Origin: Acidicapsa ligni | GTDB lineage: Bacteria > Acidobacteriota > Terriglobia > Terriglobales > Acidobacteriaceae | Length of the DNA stretch: 64,000 bases | Reading direction: 5' to 3' | Assembly (NCBI RefSeq): GCF_025685655.1 | Contig: NZ_JAGSYG010000003.1 | Location: 868,001 to 932,000 of the forward strand | Shown: piece after piece, positions 45,320 through 53,795 of the stretch | How positions within the stretch are numbered: the first letter of the stretch is position 1 | Layout of the letters: every line of letters begins with the position of its first letter | The notes under the pieces: generated by a model | What the model saw: only the letters and a program-made list of their open reading frames with translations | Told to the model about the DNA's origin: nothing | The model's database searches: none | Position numbers and translations under genes: made by a program

Positions 45320-46519
45320 TTAGTTCTCCTCACTGGTCGAGCCTATCGAATCTATCGAGCCAGTCGAATCCAGTGACAACGCGGGCACATCTACCCAGCG
45401 TCGCTCAACCCAACTCTGCAACCCCAGTTCCGCGAGTTGAACGCCCTTCGCGCCTTCCAGCAAATCGTAGCGCCACGGCTCGTCTTCAACCACGTGGCGA
45501 ATGAAGTCTTCCCATTGCAACTTGAAGCCATTTTCATAGAGCTGCGTATCCGGCACCTCTTCCCACTGCTGCTGAAATTGCATCGTCTGTGGTTGATCGG
45601 GATTCCATACTGGCCGCGGAGTATTCACACGATGTTGCGTGTAGCAGCTTGTTAATCCAGCGACCGCAGAACCATGCGTTCCATCTACTTGAAAAGTGAC
45701 GAGATCATCACGCTTTACGCGGACAGCCCAGGAGGAGTTGATGTGCGCAATTACGCCTCCCTCAAGCTGAAAGGTGGCATAAGCTGCATCATCGGCGTCT
45801 GCTTTGTAAGTCTGGCCACTCTCATCAATTCGATGAGGAATATGTGTGGCGCCAATGCATGTTACAGCCTTCACGGCGCCGAAAAGATTGTCCAGTACGT
45901 AACGCCAGTGGGGTAGCATGTCGAGGATGATGCCGCCACCATCTGCCTTGCGGTAATTCCATGAAGGCCGCTGTGCCGGTTGCAGATCACCCTCGAATAC
46001 CCAGTAGCCAAACTCCCCACGCACGGAGAGGATACGCCCAAAGAAACCAGCATCAATCAACATGCGAATCTTGCGCAGACCTGGTAGATACAGCTTGTCC
46101 TGCACGATGCCGCTCTTGGTGCCGTGTTTGCGTGCAAGACGCGCCAACGCAAGCGATTCGCTGAGCGTCTCCGACAACGGCTTTTCGCAATACACATGCT
46201 TACCAGCCTCAATAGCGCGGGTCAACAACGGCACACGCATCTGCGTCGAACCTGCGTCGAAGAAGATAGTATCGTCCGGATTGGCCAGAGCGGCCTCAAC
46301 ATCTTTTGCTACACGCTCCACACCATGGCGCTTGGCCAGCGCTTTTACTTTTTCCTCATTGCGTCCCACCAGAATTGGGTCGGGGATGACACGATCTCCG
46401 TCCGAGAGCAGCACACCACCCTGATCTTTAATAGCCAGTATGGAACGAACCAGATGTTGGTTGTAACCCATTCTCCCGGTGATGCCATGCATGATGATGC
46501 CAATGCGCCTGCTTGCCAA
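45320..46519 (-). CDS. Gfo/Idh/MocA-family sugar dehydrogenase
   Basis: An NAD(P)-dependent oxidoreductase of about 399 residues. The Rossmann start is RRIGIIMHGITGRMGYNQ. The conserved EKP motif is in KHVYCEKPLSETLSE, and the catalytic region is GGGIILDMLPHWRYVLDNLFG. The start is a judgement: a TTG at 46519 has AGGTGG eight bases upstream and gives the usual family N-terminus. A GTG at 46531 and a frame to 46570 are possible. It heads the five-gene cluster and would oxidise a sugar hydroxyl, for example to a 3-keto sugar. Its C-terminus contains a short duplicated segment (LDSTGS, IDSIGS). Confidence 0.88.
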   Translation of the reverse strand: MASRRIGIIMHGITGRMGYNQHLVRSILAIKDQGGVLLSDGDRVIPDPILVGRNEEKVKALAKRHGVERVAKDVEAALANPDDTIFFDAGSTQMRVPLLTRAIEAGKHVYCEKPLSETLSESLALARLARKHGTKSGIVQDKLYLPGLRKIRMLIDAGFFGRILSVRGEFGYWVFEGDLQPAQRPSWNYRKADGGGIILDMLPHWRYVLDNLFGAVKAVTCIGATHIPHRIDESGQTYKADADDAAYATFQLEGGVIAHINSSWAVRVKRDDLVTFQVDGTHGSAVAGLTSCYTQHRVNTPRPVWNPDQPQTMQFQQQWEEVPDTQLYENGFKLQWEDFIRHVVEDEPWRYDLLEGAKGVQLAELGLQSWVERRWVDVPALSLDSTGSIDSIGSTSEEN

Positions 46520-47022
46520 GTTCCGTTCCACCTTTCGTCTGTTTCTAATTGTTCTTTCAAAAGTATGCACGCTTAGTCGACTACAAGAAGAGCCCAGCTG
46601 TCAAACATCTTGTAGAGGGCGCGTCAACTTCTGTGACATTGGCTCGAAATGCCTTAATACACATGGTGGCAAGTAACGCATCGGCAAAGGTTTTTTAATT
46701 TTTATTGCTACCTGGCAATCGAAGCTATATAGAATTCGCTTTCTTTGCGCTTTGTAGAGAGGCTCCGCTCGCGGCTTCTTACGAAATGATGGGTAGCACC
46801 GATAGGATATGCGCAACATTGTGAAGGCAGCTCATATCCAGCAGGTCCAATCACAGTTGACTGGGACTACTCTTAGCATCAGCTTTGATTGCTGCCTTCA
46901 CTGCTGACTCCCTATGGATTGGCACAGCAAGCAATCATCACAATCCATTAGAATTTGTGCATCTGGCGCAAGGATATTCCTCGCGTCCCAGGTTAGTATC
47001 ACTTAGACAATAGGAGCCTCCA
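46520..47022. other. divergent intergenic region, sugar cluster / esterase
   Basis: About 500 bases with no credible gene. It should contain the promoter of the sugar cluster (left) and of the esterase gene (right; AGGAG six bases before 47023). GTGAAGGCAGC at 46821-46831 recurs as its exact complement at 46891-46901. Confidence 0.55.
46821..46901. repeat. 11-bp inverted repeat with 59-base spacer
   Basis: GTGAAGGCAGC (46821-46831) and its perfect complement (46891-46901). The distance is too long for a simple hairpin terminator; two operator halves or a looped RNA are possible. It lies between the divergent sugar cluster and esterase promoters. Confidence 0.5.
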
Positions 47023-48159
47023 ATGCCTCGTTTTCTGCGCATTATGTTTTTAGTCGGTACGATCACGGGCGCAGGGTTTGGTTCTGCGCTGGCACAGACC
47101 TCACCAGCGGTTGTACGGCCGGCCCCTCCTAGCCGCGCACCACACACACCAGGCGATGTCACTGCTACTGAATTACCGGACGGAACAAATGCTCCGGCAA
47201 ATGCTGATGGAAATTTTATCCTCGGCCCTGATCACAAACGCGCACCAGAATCATCCGTGCAACAGGGCGTACCGCAGGGAGCTGTGCTTGAGTTCACCAT
47301 GAATTCAACTGATAGTAAGATCTATCCCGGTATAGCGCGTGAGGCTAATACATTCGGAACAGTCGATCCGACTGATCCCGCAAAGTTATTGGTACCTACG
47401 AACCACCCTGCTCCCTACACACGCCGAGTTACCGTTTATATTCCGCAGCAATACGTGCCAGGAACAGTAGTGCCATTCATCGTCGGCGCCGACGGACCGG
47501 ATCGAGAGTTGTTCACGGTCCTGGATAATTTGATCGCAGAACATCGCGTTCCAGTGATGGTCGCTATCTCCATAGGCAACGGCAGTGGAGATGCACAAGG
47601 CAGCGAGCGTGGTCTGGAATATGACACCATGTCAGGCAGATACGCAGAATTTGTAGAGCAGGAAGTGCTGCCTCGCGTGGAGTCGCAATACCATGTGAAA
47701 TTAACCAAAGACCCTGAAGGCCGTGCAACGACCGGAGGCAGTTCCGGCGGCTCGTGCGCACTCATCATGGCGTGGTATCACCCCGAGTTATACCATCGGG
47801 TTCTTACTTATTCAGGAACTTATGTGAATCAGCAATGGCCGTATAATTCGCAGACTCCTCATGGTGCATGGGAGTTCCATGAACACCTCATACCTAACAA
47901 TCCTGCTAAGCCACTCCGAATTTGGATGGAAGTCGGCGACAGAGACCTGCTCAATCCAAATGTCATGAACGATCATATGCATGATTGGGTTGTAGCTAAT
48001 GAAGAGATGGCAAAGGTACTGGCCGCCAAAGGCTATCACTATCAATATATTTTTGCGCGCAATGCAGGACGCGTGGATCACGCAGTCAAACAACAGACTC
48101 TGGCCGAGGCGTTGGAGTATCTATGGCAAGGATATCCCATCGCTGGCGCGAAGAATTGA
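47023..48159 (+). CDS. exported esterase (enterochelin-esterase/esterase D-like)
   Basis: An alpha/beta-hydrolase of 378 residues with a signal peptide (about 1-25, ending SALAQ). The nucleophile elbow is GGSSGGSCALIMAW, with the first serine after GGS in the elbow as likely nucleophile. The catalytic histidine is probably in GRVDHAV near the C-terminus, and an aspartate in MEVGDRDLLNP completes the triad. The core is of the putative-esterase family, which includes enterochelin, feruloyl and acetyl-xylan esterases. The substrate is unknown, but its place beside the sugar cluster fits removal of acyl groups from a plant glycoside. Confidence 0.85.
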   Translation: MPRFLRIMFLVGTITGAGFGSALAQTSPAVVRPAPPSRAPHTPGDVTATELPDGTNAPANADGNFILGPDHKRAPESSVQQGVPQGAVLEFTMNSTDSKIYPGIAREANTFGTVDPTDPAKLLVPTNHPAPYTRRVTVYIPQQYVPGTVVPFIVGADGPDRELFTVLDNLIAEHRVPVMVAISIGNGSGDAQGSERGLEYDTMSGRYAEFVEQEVLPRVESQYHVKLTKDPEGRATTGGSSGGSCALIMAWYHPELYHRVLTYSGTYVNQQWPYNSQTPHGAWEFHEHLIPNNPAKPLRIWMEVGDRDLLNPNVMNDHMHDWVVANEEMAKVLAAKGYHYQYIFARNAGRVDHAVKQQTLAEALEYLWQGYPIAGAKN

Positions 48160-48259
48160 CCCGGACTTCAACGCCTCGGTCATCCGAGATGATTGCGAGT
48201 CTCAGGCATGATCCTTGCCCGAGGGACAAAAACGATAACCAATCCACGGCTCTGTGGCA

Positions 48260-48540
48260 ATGTACGGTCGGGGTCAGATATGGACCGCCACGTGAGTTCG
48301 ATGCTCTTCAGTTTTTGATGATACATGCAGGACGCCCGGTTACGCATGCACGGCTGCTTGCCGCCTTGCGTGGGCCAGGCTTTGGAGACGAGCGCACTTA
48401 TTTTACGAGTTCTTATCGGGCAACTGCGAAAGAAGCTCGAAGATAATGCGGCTAACCCAACATATCTTTTAACAGACGCTATCTCGGATACAGATTTCGT
48501 GCGCCATAAGATTAATTGGTTCATTAAAAGGTCTAATGGC
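48260..48540 (+). pseudogene. frameshifted KdpE/OmpR-type DNA-binding domain remnant
   Basis: Frame one reads PPREFDALQFLMIHAGRPVT and HARLLAALRGPGFGDERTY; after the run of four T at 48401-48404 the homology moves to another frame: LRVLIGQLRKKLEDNAANP, then YLLTD. Together these follow the winged-helix domain of KdpE-like response regulators. Removing one T restores a single frame. The receiver domain is missing upstream and the end after YLLTDAISD does not give the usual family C-terminus. It is therefore best read as a decayed 5'-truncated gene; a sequencing error could explain the frameshift but not the missing receiver. Confidence 0.75.
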
Positions 48541-48736
48541 AATCATCCATCCCGTACTCACATGTAGCTCGCTATATAGTGAGGAATCAGCGTCATATAT
48601 AACTCTGCAAAAACCTATCGATAACAACGCTATCTATAATAAACATTTCGCCTATCGCCTAATGTCCTTTAGGCCTATAAATACAGTTTACCTGCGGCAT
48701 CGTGGGTTATAACCATTGGCCAGCAATAAACCCACT
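48541..48736. other. AT-rich intergenic region
   Basis: Low-GC stretch between the decayed KdpE-like fragment and the regulator gene. It contains a weak GCCTAA/TTAGGC inverted repeat near 48656-48675 and no credible gene. Confidence 0.4.
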
Positions 48737-49861
48737 CTACACTTTGATCCTTTGACGAACCATCTTTTGCGTAATGGTCTTATGGTTTACATAGTTATAG
48801 GGAGGTACACTTCTGCCCTGGAGAATGGATAAGCCCAGCTCTATAATTCGCGGGCCATATTCATGTACTTCATGAGAAACCGAACCAATGATAGGGCTTC
48901 CCGTGCGACGCATTTCCTCGACCACTTCGGGAATGCAGTCTTGTCCGACAATAGCCACCTGTCGCTCACGCTTCGCCTCGCGCACAGCCTCAAGCGCACC
49001 AAGAGCACTGGTATCGGTAGCAGCAGCTATCAAAATATGCTTATCTTTGGCATGCCGTGCAAGAAACTCCGCTACCACTCGTTGGCTCTTTTCGCGCATC
49101 CCTCGCCCATCAATCCGCACGAAGCGATCAGGCTGTATCTGCGGCAACATGGAATGCACGCCGTCCAAAGAGCCGGTAATGCGGCTTTGGACGAGCGTCC
49201 CAGCTTCTTCAAGATCGAGTCCGAGCACCCAATCTACCTTTTCTCCCCACTGCTCCGTGGCATAGGTGGCAAGTAACTCGCCGGCCTCCAGACCTGCGCG
49301 ATAGTTATCAACCCCAAAGTAAGTTGCATGCGGATGAGGATTATCAATTGCAATTAACGGAATGCCCGCTGCTGCAACTTTGTCACCAATTACCGGGGCA
49401 GCTCGCCGATCGATCTGGAATTCAATAATCAGATCGACCTTGGCTTTAATAAATTCATCCGCGTTCTTGAGTGCAGTTGCGCCATCGTACCGGTTATCTA
49501 AAACTATGAGATCAACCCCCGAGGCGGCGGTCGAAACGCGCATGCTTTCCGTTACAGCCTCTGAAAATGGCATATCGGAGCTCTGACTGCCAAAGCCAAA
49601 GCGCAGCTTCGCAGGAGCATTCACATGTCGATACAGGCCATCGCTCGTCCTCGATATATAACCTCGATGTGCCAGCGTCTGCAAGACACGATAGACAGTT
49701 GTCTTGGAGAACTTGGTGCGTTGATAAACCGCCTCTAGAGCCATCGGCGCCTTCTCGGCCTGCAGCAATTCCATGATATCCAGCGCCTTGGATAGGATAG
49801 GTATCAAGTACAAGCGCTTTGTTGTTTTCCTGGAAGAATCTGCTTTCTTAGATGCGTGCAT
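48737..49861 (-). CDS. hybrid transcription regulator: IclR-type HTH + sugar-binding (PBP) domain
   Basis: 374 residues. Residues about 20-85 form a winged helix of IclR type (LIPILSKALDIMELL, then FSKTTVYRVLQTLAHRGYIS). From about 105 on the protein is a type I periplasmic-binding-protein-like domain of the LacI/ribose-binding group (DLIVLDNRYDGATALKNADE, GIPLIAIDNPHPHATYFGVDN, AAATDTSALGALEAVRE, AIVGQDC). LacI repressors use this sensor with a LacI HTH; the IclR HTH is usually linked to another sensor. The ATG at 49861 has GGAG five bases upstream. It probably senses a sugar and controls the cluster at 40.6-46.5 kb and perhaps the esterase. Confidence 0.85.
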   Translation of the reverse strand: MHASKKADSSRKTTKRLYLIPILSKALDIMELLQAEKAPMALEAVYQRTKFSKTTVYRVLQTLAHRGYISRTSDGLYRHVNAPAKLRFGFGSQSSDMPFSEAVTESMRVSTAASGVDLIVLDNRYDGATALKNADEFIKAKVDLIIEFQIDRRAAPVIGDKVAAAGIPLIAIDNPHPHATYFGVDNYRAGLEAGELLATYATEQWGEKVDWVLGLDLEEAGTLVQSRITGSLDGVHSMLPQIQPDRFVRIDGRGMREKSQRVVAEFLARHAKDKHILIAAATDTSALGALEAVREAKRERQVAIVGQDCIPEVVEEMRRTGSPIIGSVSHEVHEYGPRIIELGLSILQGRSVPPYNYVNHKTITQKMVRQRIKV

Positions 49862-50114
49862 ATTGCTCCAATTTCTCTCCAAGAGACGATAACACTTCCG
49901 TTAGATTTTCCCTAGAGCTTCGTTTCGATCCAAAACTCCCCCGCACAAGGCGAGGAGATCGTCTTCTCATAGCAAGTTATATCTGCGTAATTTGCCGTAA
50001 ACCTTAAATAGACTGCTGCGGTATATTGCTGCCCAATGGTAGGCAGATATAGTAGAAATACCGTGTCGCGACCTTTTCCACTCGGTTGCAATTCATGTGC
50101 GGTGGCAATAGACC

Positions 50115-50606
50115 ATGTTAGAAAAAAAACTTACTCCCGAAATGATTGACCTTCTTGTTGAGATGAGGGAGCTGGCATCTTCCGCTCCTTCGCTGATCAT
50201 CCTGCAGGAGTACATCGTTAAGGCCATCCCCTCGCGGTTGCCCTACTACAGTTGGACAGGCTTTTACATGCTCGATCCCAACGACCCAGACACTCTGGTT
50301 CTGGGCCCATTCGTAGGCGATTCAACGCCGCATGTCCGTATTCCTGTCACAGAGGGCATCTGCGGAGCGGCCGTGGCACTGGGTAAAACCGTAATCGTTG
50401 ATGATGTCAACGCGGACCCACGCTATCTTTCCTGCTCAATCAAGACCAAGTCTGAAATCGTTGTCCCCATCTATGTGCATGGCCGAATCCTGGGGGAGAT
50501 CGATATCGATAGCCACGATGCCGCCGCTTTCACGAGCGCTGACCGGGATTTTCTCGAAGAAGCGGCAAGGATTATTGGAACCTATATTGAGAAACATCCC
50601 GCCTGA
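50115..50606 (+). CDS. GAF protein of the free-methionine-(R)-sulfoxide reductase family
   Basis: A single-domain GAF protein of 163 residues. It follows E. coli MsrC/fRMsr along its length: WTGFYMLDPNDPDTLVLGPF, VRIPVTEGICG, DVNADPRYLSCS, SEIVVPI and GEIDIDS. The family's active-site cysteines at MsrC positions 94 and 118 correspond to Cys83 and Cys107. The third (MsrC 84) is His73 here, so the usual disulfide relay must differ. It probably reduces free Met-R-O in the cytoplasm. The msrB gene 138 bases downstream supports a role in methionine repair. Confidence 0.85.
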   Translation: MLEKKLTPEMIDLLVEMRELASSAPSLIILQEYIVKAIPSRLPYYSWTGFYMLDPNDPDTLVLGPFVGDSTPHVRIPVTEGICGAAVALGKTVIVDDVNADPRYLSCSIKTKSEIVVPIYVHGRILGEIDIDSHDAAAFTSADRDFLEEAARIIGTYIEKHPA

Positions 50607-50744
50607 GGAATACCAGGCAAACCAAATCACCTCACAATCCGTAACCTCTACAGCGTATTTTGCATCAGATGTTCAGAATCATTCACTTGGGGCTGAAACA
50701 GATTGCCTTGCGTGAATCACACCGGCTTCAGGAGGCTATCTGTT

Positions 50745-51365
50745 ATGAACAGGAATTTTCCCGAACAACCTGCGACGCTTGAGACGAACGGCCAAACCAG
50801 CATTCGCCGCACATCCCGTCGCAACTTTCTCTTCAGCACGGCAAGCACATGTAGCCTCTTTGCCCTATCGGCATGCCTCACTTCTCCGGTTAAAGCAATC
50901 GCTAAAGGAGACAGCTCCGTAACCATTATCCAGTTTTCACCGGACGGCAAAAAGATTGGTAAAGTCAGCGTGCCACGTGTTGTGAAGACCGATGCCGAGT
51001 GGGAGAAACAGCTCTCACCTGTCTCATACGAAGTTACGCGCCACGCGGCGACAGAGCGAGCCTACACGGGCAACACTTGGAATCTTCATGACCACGGCAT
51101 CTATCGCTGCGTTTGCTGCGATCTGGCGCTTTTCAGTTCCGAAACCAAGTTTGAGTCTGGAACGGGTTGGCCAAGCTTTTGGCAACCTCTCGCAAAGGAA
51201 AATGTACGTGAAATGACCGACAATAGCCTCGGGATTTCACGCACCGAGATCGCCTGTACCCAGTGCGACGCACATCTCGGTCATCTCTTTGACGACGGTC
51301 CGAAACCGACAGGCATGCGTTACTGCATGAATTCGGCTTCTATGCGATTTACAAAAACAGCTTGA
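50745..51365 (+). CDS. msrB: exported peptide-methionine (R)-S-oxide reductase
   Basis: MsrB repairs protein methionine-R-sulfoxide. A 206-residue protein with a Tat-like N-terminus (RRTSRRNFLFSTAS) that also has a lipobox-like LSAC (Cys44), so it acts in the envelope. Structural zinc cysteines are Cys122/Cys125 and Cys171/Cys174, and the catalytic Cys194 is in RYCMNSAS. The domain shows the usual GTGWPSFW and HLGHLFDDGP. AGGAGG nine bases upstream fixes the ATG at 50745; a longer frame from 50703 has no such site. It follows the GAF-type reductase gene. Confidence 0.93.
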   Translation: MNRNFPEQPATLETNGQTSIRRTSRRNFLFSTASTCSLFALSACLTSPVKAIAKGDSSVTIIQFSPDGKKIGKVSVPRVVKTDAEWEKQLSPVSYEVTRHAATERAYTGNTWNLHDHGIYRCVCCDLALFSSETKFESGTGWPSFWQPLAKENVREMTDNSLGISRTEIACTQCDAHLGHLFDDGPKPTGMRYCMNSASMRFTKTA

Positions 51366-51432
51366 GATTTGCAAAAACAGTCGTCGCCAGTCTTTCGTTG
51401 ATTTGAACCATCGGCTCAGATCATAATCATGC

Positions 51433-52515
51433 ATGGCGATCACCGACTCTTTTGTCCCGGCCACGGAACTTACCAAAAGTGATTCAGCACAGGTACAGGC
51501 GCTCCCCCGGGACTGTACCTTTACCGAGTCGGATTGGCGAGCGCTTGCTCCCTTTTGGTATCCTGTGGCGTTTTCACATGAGATAACCAACAAGCCTTAC
51601 GCGGCGCGACTTCTCGACGAACGGGTTGTCATCTATCGTCTCTCGGATGGTTCCCTGGCGGCTGCGCGAGATATCTGCTATCACCGTGGAGTTCCGCTTA
51701 GTCTCGGCCATGTTGAGGGAGACGAGATCATCTGCAAATATCATGGCCTGCGCTACGACCGTGAAGGCAGATGCACATGCATTCCGGCACATCCCGGCGG
51801 AGCGATCTCACCGCGTCTCAGACTTGATATGTATCAGGCGCAGGAACGGTATGGACTCGTATGGGTTCGCCTGGTAGACAACGGCCCAAGTCCGCTTCCC
51901 GAGATGAAAGAGTGGGAAGACCCAGATTATCTGAAAGTGCTACCAGACAGCGTTGCTATCGAGGCCGCAGCGGGCAGGCAGATCGAAGGCTTTCTCGATG
52001 TAAGCCACTTCGCGTTCATTCATAAAAACAGCTTTGGAGAGCCTGATAACCCCGTCGTTCCAGATTACAAAGTGACCGCGACCAAGGGGGGCTTTGTAGC
52101 CGACTACATCAGCACCGTTAGCAACTACGCGCACGGATACAAGCATCTGAATCCGCCTGGCTTTCAATGGCACAGGCGTTTTGAAGTCTTCTTCCCGTTC
52201 ACTGCTAAGCTCACAGTTACGTTTCCCGAAGGTGGACTACTCCACATCATGAACGCGGCCTCGCCTGTATCTGCACGAAAAACGCGCCTGTTCGTACCCA
52301 TCTGCCGTAACTTCGATAAGCAGGCAGCGATTGAAGCAACGCTCGATTTCAACTATCAGGTATTTTCGGAAGATATAGAGATTGTTGAACGACAATTTCC
52401 CGAGGATCTTCCGCTCAAGCTCCACGATGAAGCACACTTCCCTGCTGACAGAAGTTCCATCACTTATCGCAAAGGTCTTTCTGCGCTTGGTCTGGGGCGA
52501 AGCTATACATCTTAG
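51433..52515 (+). CDS. Rieske aromatic-ring oxygenase, alpha-subunit-like
   Basis: A 360-residue non-haem iron oxygenase of the VanA/phthalate-dioxygenase type. The Rieske [2Fe-2S] ligands are in CYHRGVPLSLGH and CKYHGLRYD. The mononuclear iron site with the bridging aspartate appears as EGFLDVSHFAFIHK. The substrate domain follows, with no recognisable substrate motif. Relatives demethylate or hydroxylate aromatic acids. Neither a reductase nor a ferredoxin gene is adjacent, so electrons must come from elsewhere. Confidence 0.9.
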   Translation: MAITDSFVPATELTKSDSAQVQALPRDCTFTESDWRALAPFWYPVAFSHEITNKPYAARLLDERVVIYRLSDGSLAAARDICYHRGVPLSLGHVEGDEIICKYHGLRYDREGRCTCIPAHPGGAISPRLRLDMYQAQERYGLVWVRLVDNGPSPLPEMKEWEDPDYLKVLPDSVAIEAAAGRQIEGFLDVSHFAFIHKNSFGEPDNPVVPDYKVTATKGGFVADYISTVSNYAHGYKHLNPPGFQWHRRFEVFFPFTAKLTVTFPEGGLLHIMNAASPVSARKTRLFVPICRNFDKQAAIEATLDFNYQVFSEDIEIVERQFPEDLPLKLHDEAHFPADRSSITYRKGLSALGLGRSYTS

Positions 52516-52850
52516 GTAGCGACAGGATTCCATTCAAAGTAGTAGTGATAGTGATTACGACAGCCAGGGTTAAACGGCGCACAGCACGCAGGACATTCAT
52601 TCTCGCAATCCAGGTATTGCCGTATGCTCATTTCGGTGCCGCAGATTCCGCATAGGACTGCTTGCGAATCCCATTCGCTTCGCGGCCAAACTTCAATAGC
52701 ATGATCGGCCATTGCATCATGACATTCTTTACATGCGTAATAGATGCCGCAGCATTTCATTTGAATGGCAATCACATCCCGCAGAGTTGAGTAGTGAGCG
52801 CAGCGGGTTTGCGAGTCTAGAGAAACTCCGTGAACGGTCGACTTTACCAT
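52512..52850 (-). CDS. CHY zinc-finger protein
   Basis: 112 residues, rich in paired cysteines and histidines: CAHY, CCGIYYACKECHD, CGICGTEM and CENECPACCAPFNPGC. This is the pattern of the CHY zinc finger, also found in Hot13 and in eukaryotic RING proteins of the Pirh2 type. In bacteria it is a small metal protein of unclear role, perhaps in redox or metal handling. It overlaps the 3' end of the Rieske oxygenase gene by four bases on the opposite strand and diverges from the M24 gene. Confidence 0.85.
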   Translation of the reverse strand: MVKSTVHGVSLDSQTRCAHYSTLRDVIAIQMKCCGIYYACKECHDAMADHAIEVWPRSEWDSQAVLCGICGTEMSIRQYLDCENECPACCAPFNPGCRNHYHYYFEWNPVAT

Positions 52851-52924
52851 ACAAGAACAGGGTAGATGATTCCCTCTGCCTTTGTAAGCGTTCCAATCTC
52901 ACCTGCAACAAACATGGAGAGAAT

Positions 52925-53614
52925 ATGACGGCGAACGAAGAAGCGCGTGCAGCAGAACTTCTGGAGGCACAGACCAAGGCCGAGAAGCTCTTTCATGAAG
53001 TGGAGTCTCGCGGACTGATCTGTTCCGGTGTCACCGAGAGCAAGCTGAATTCCGCTATTTATGCTCTCGCAAATGAGATGTATGGAATCTCCGCCTACTG
53101 GCATAAGCGCATCGTTCGTGCTGGAAAGAACACTCTTCTTCCGTATGATGAAAATCCGCCCGACCTTACTGTGCAGGCGGATGACATCCTCTTTCTCGAT
53201 TTTGGACCAGTCTTCGAGCAGTGGGAGGCAGACTTTGGACGCACTTTCGTTCTCGGAACAGACCCACTCAAACTCAAGCTTCAACAGGACGTCGGACTGG
53301 CCTTTGCTGCAGGAAAGAAATACTTTCATGAGAATCCCGACCTCGTCAGCAGCGAGCTCTTCCGTTACGCACAATCGCTGGCTAAGCAATTTGGATGGGA
53401 GTTTGGTAGCCCAATCGCCGGACATCTGATCGGACAGTTCCCTCATGAAAAAATTTCCGGAGATAAAGTGTCTTTATATATTCATCCAGACAGCCACCTG
53501 CCCATGCGCTCGCTCGACCAGAATGGACAAAAACGGCATTGGATTCTGGAGATTCACTTTGTGGACAGGCAGCATGAAATCGGTGGCTTTTACGAAGAAT
53601 TGATGACTCTTTAG
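52925..53614 (+). CDS. M24-family metallopeptidase-like protein
   Basis: A 'pita-bread' fold enzyme of 229 residues related to aminopeptidase P. Metal ligands can be picked out: Asp in LFLDFGPVFEQWEADFG (two aspartates), His in AGHLIGQFPHEK, Glu in WILEIHFVD and Glu in GGFYEELM. The N-terminal domain of full-length Xaa-Pro peptidases is absent. GGAGAG just upstream supports the ATG at 52925; a longer frame to 52712 would overlap the CHY gene on the other strand and shows no homology. The substrate is unknown. Confidence 0.85.
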   Translation: MTANEEARAAELLEAQTKAEKLFHEVESRGLICSGVTESKLNSAIYALANEMYGISAYWHKRIVRAGKNTLLPYDENPPDLTVQADDILFLDFGPVFEQWEADFGRTFVLGTDPLKLKLQQDVGLAFAAGKKYFHENPDLVSSELFRYAQSLAKQFGWEFGSPIAGHLIGQFPHEKISGDKVSLYIHPDSHLPMRSLDQNGQKRHWILEIHFVDRQHEIGGFYEELMTL

Positions 53615-53795
53615 ACTCTTCGGAGTGTTGCGTGACCCGGAATATGCATCCATATACAAATAGGCGATCGGCAGCGCGTGCAATATTTCCAGCGTATTCC
53701 CTGGACTAACGCCCTTTTCATCGTCGGCAGTATGATCATCAAAAGGTCGCAGGCACGAAGTCGATACATCCCAACCCCCAAAAGAGATGCCAATT

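Noticed and set aside
45337..45372. CRISPR or minisatellite explanation for the short tandem repeat
   Set aside because: Only two imperfect 18-base units inside a coding frame; simple slippage is sufficient.
48123..48446. 108-codon frame taken as a complete gene
   Set aside because: Its start overlaps the esterase end and only its middle has homology, to a KdpE-like domain that continues in another frame; treated as a pseudogene.
52712..52924. Longer N-terminus for the M24 protein
   Set aside because: It overlaps the CHY zinc-finger gene on the other strand, and the ATG at 52925 has a good GGAGAG; the extra residues show no homology.
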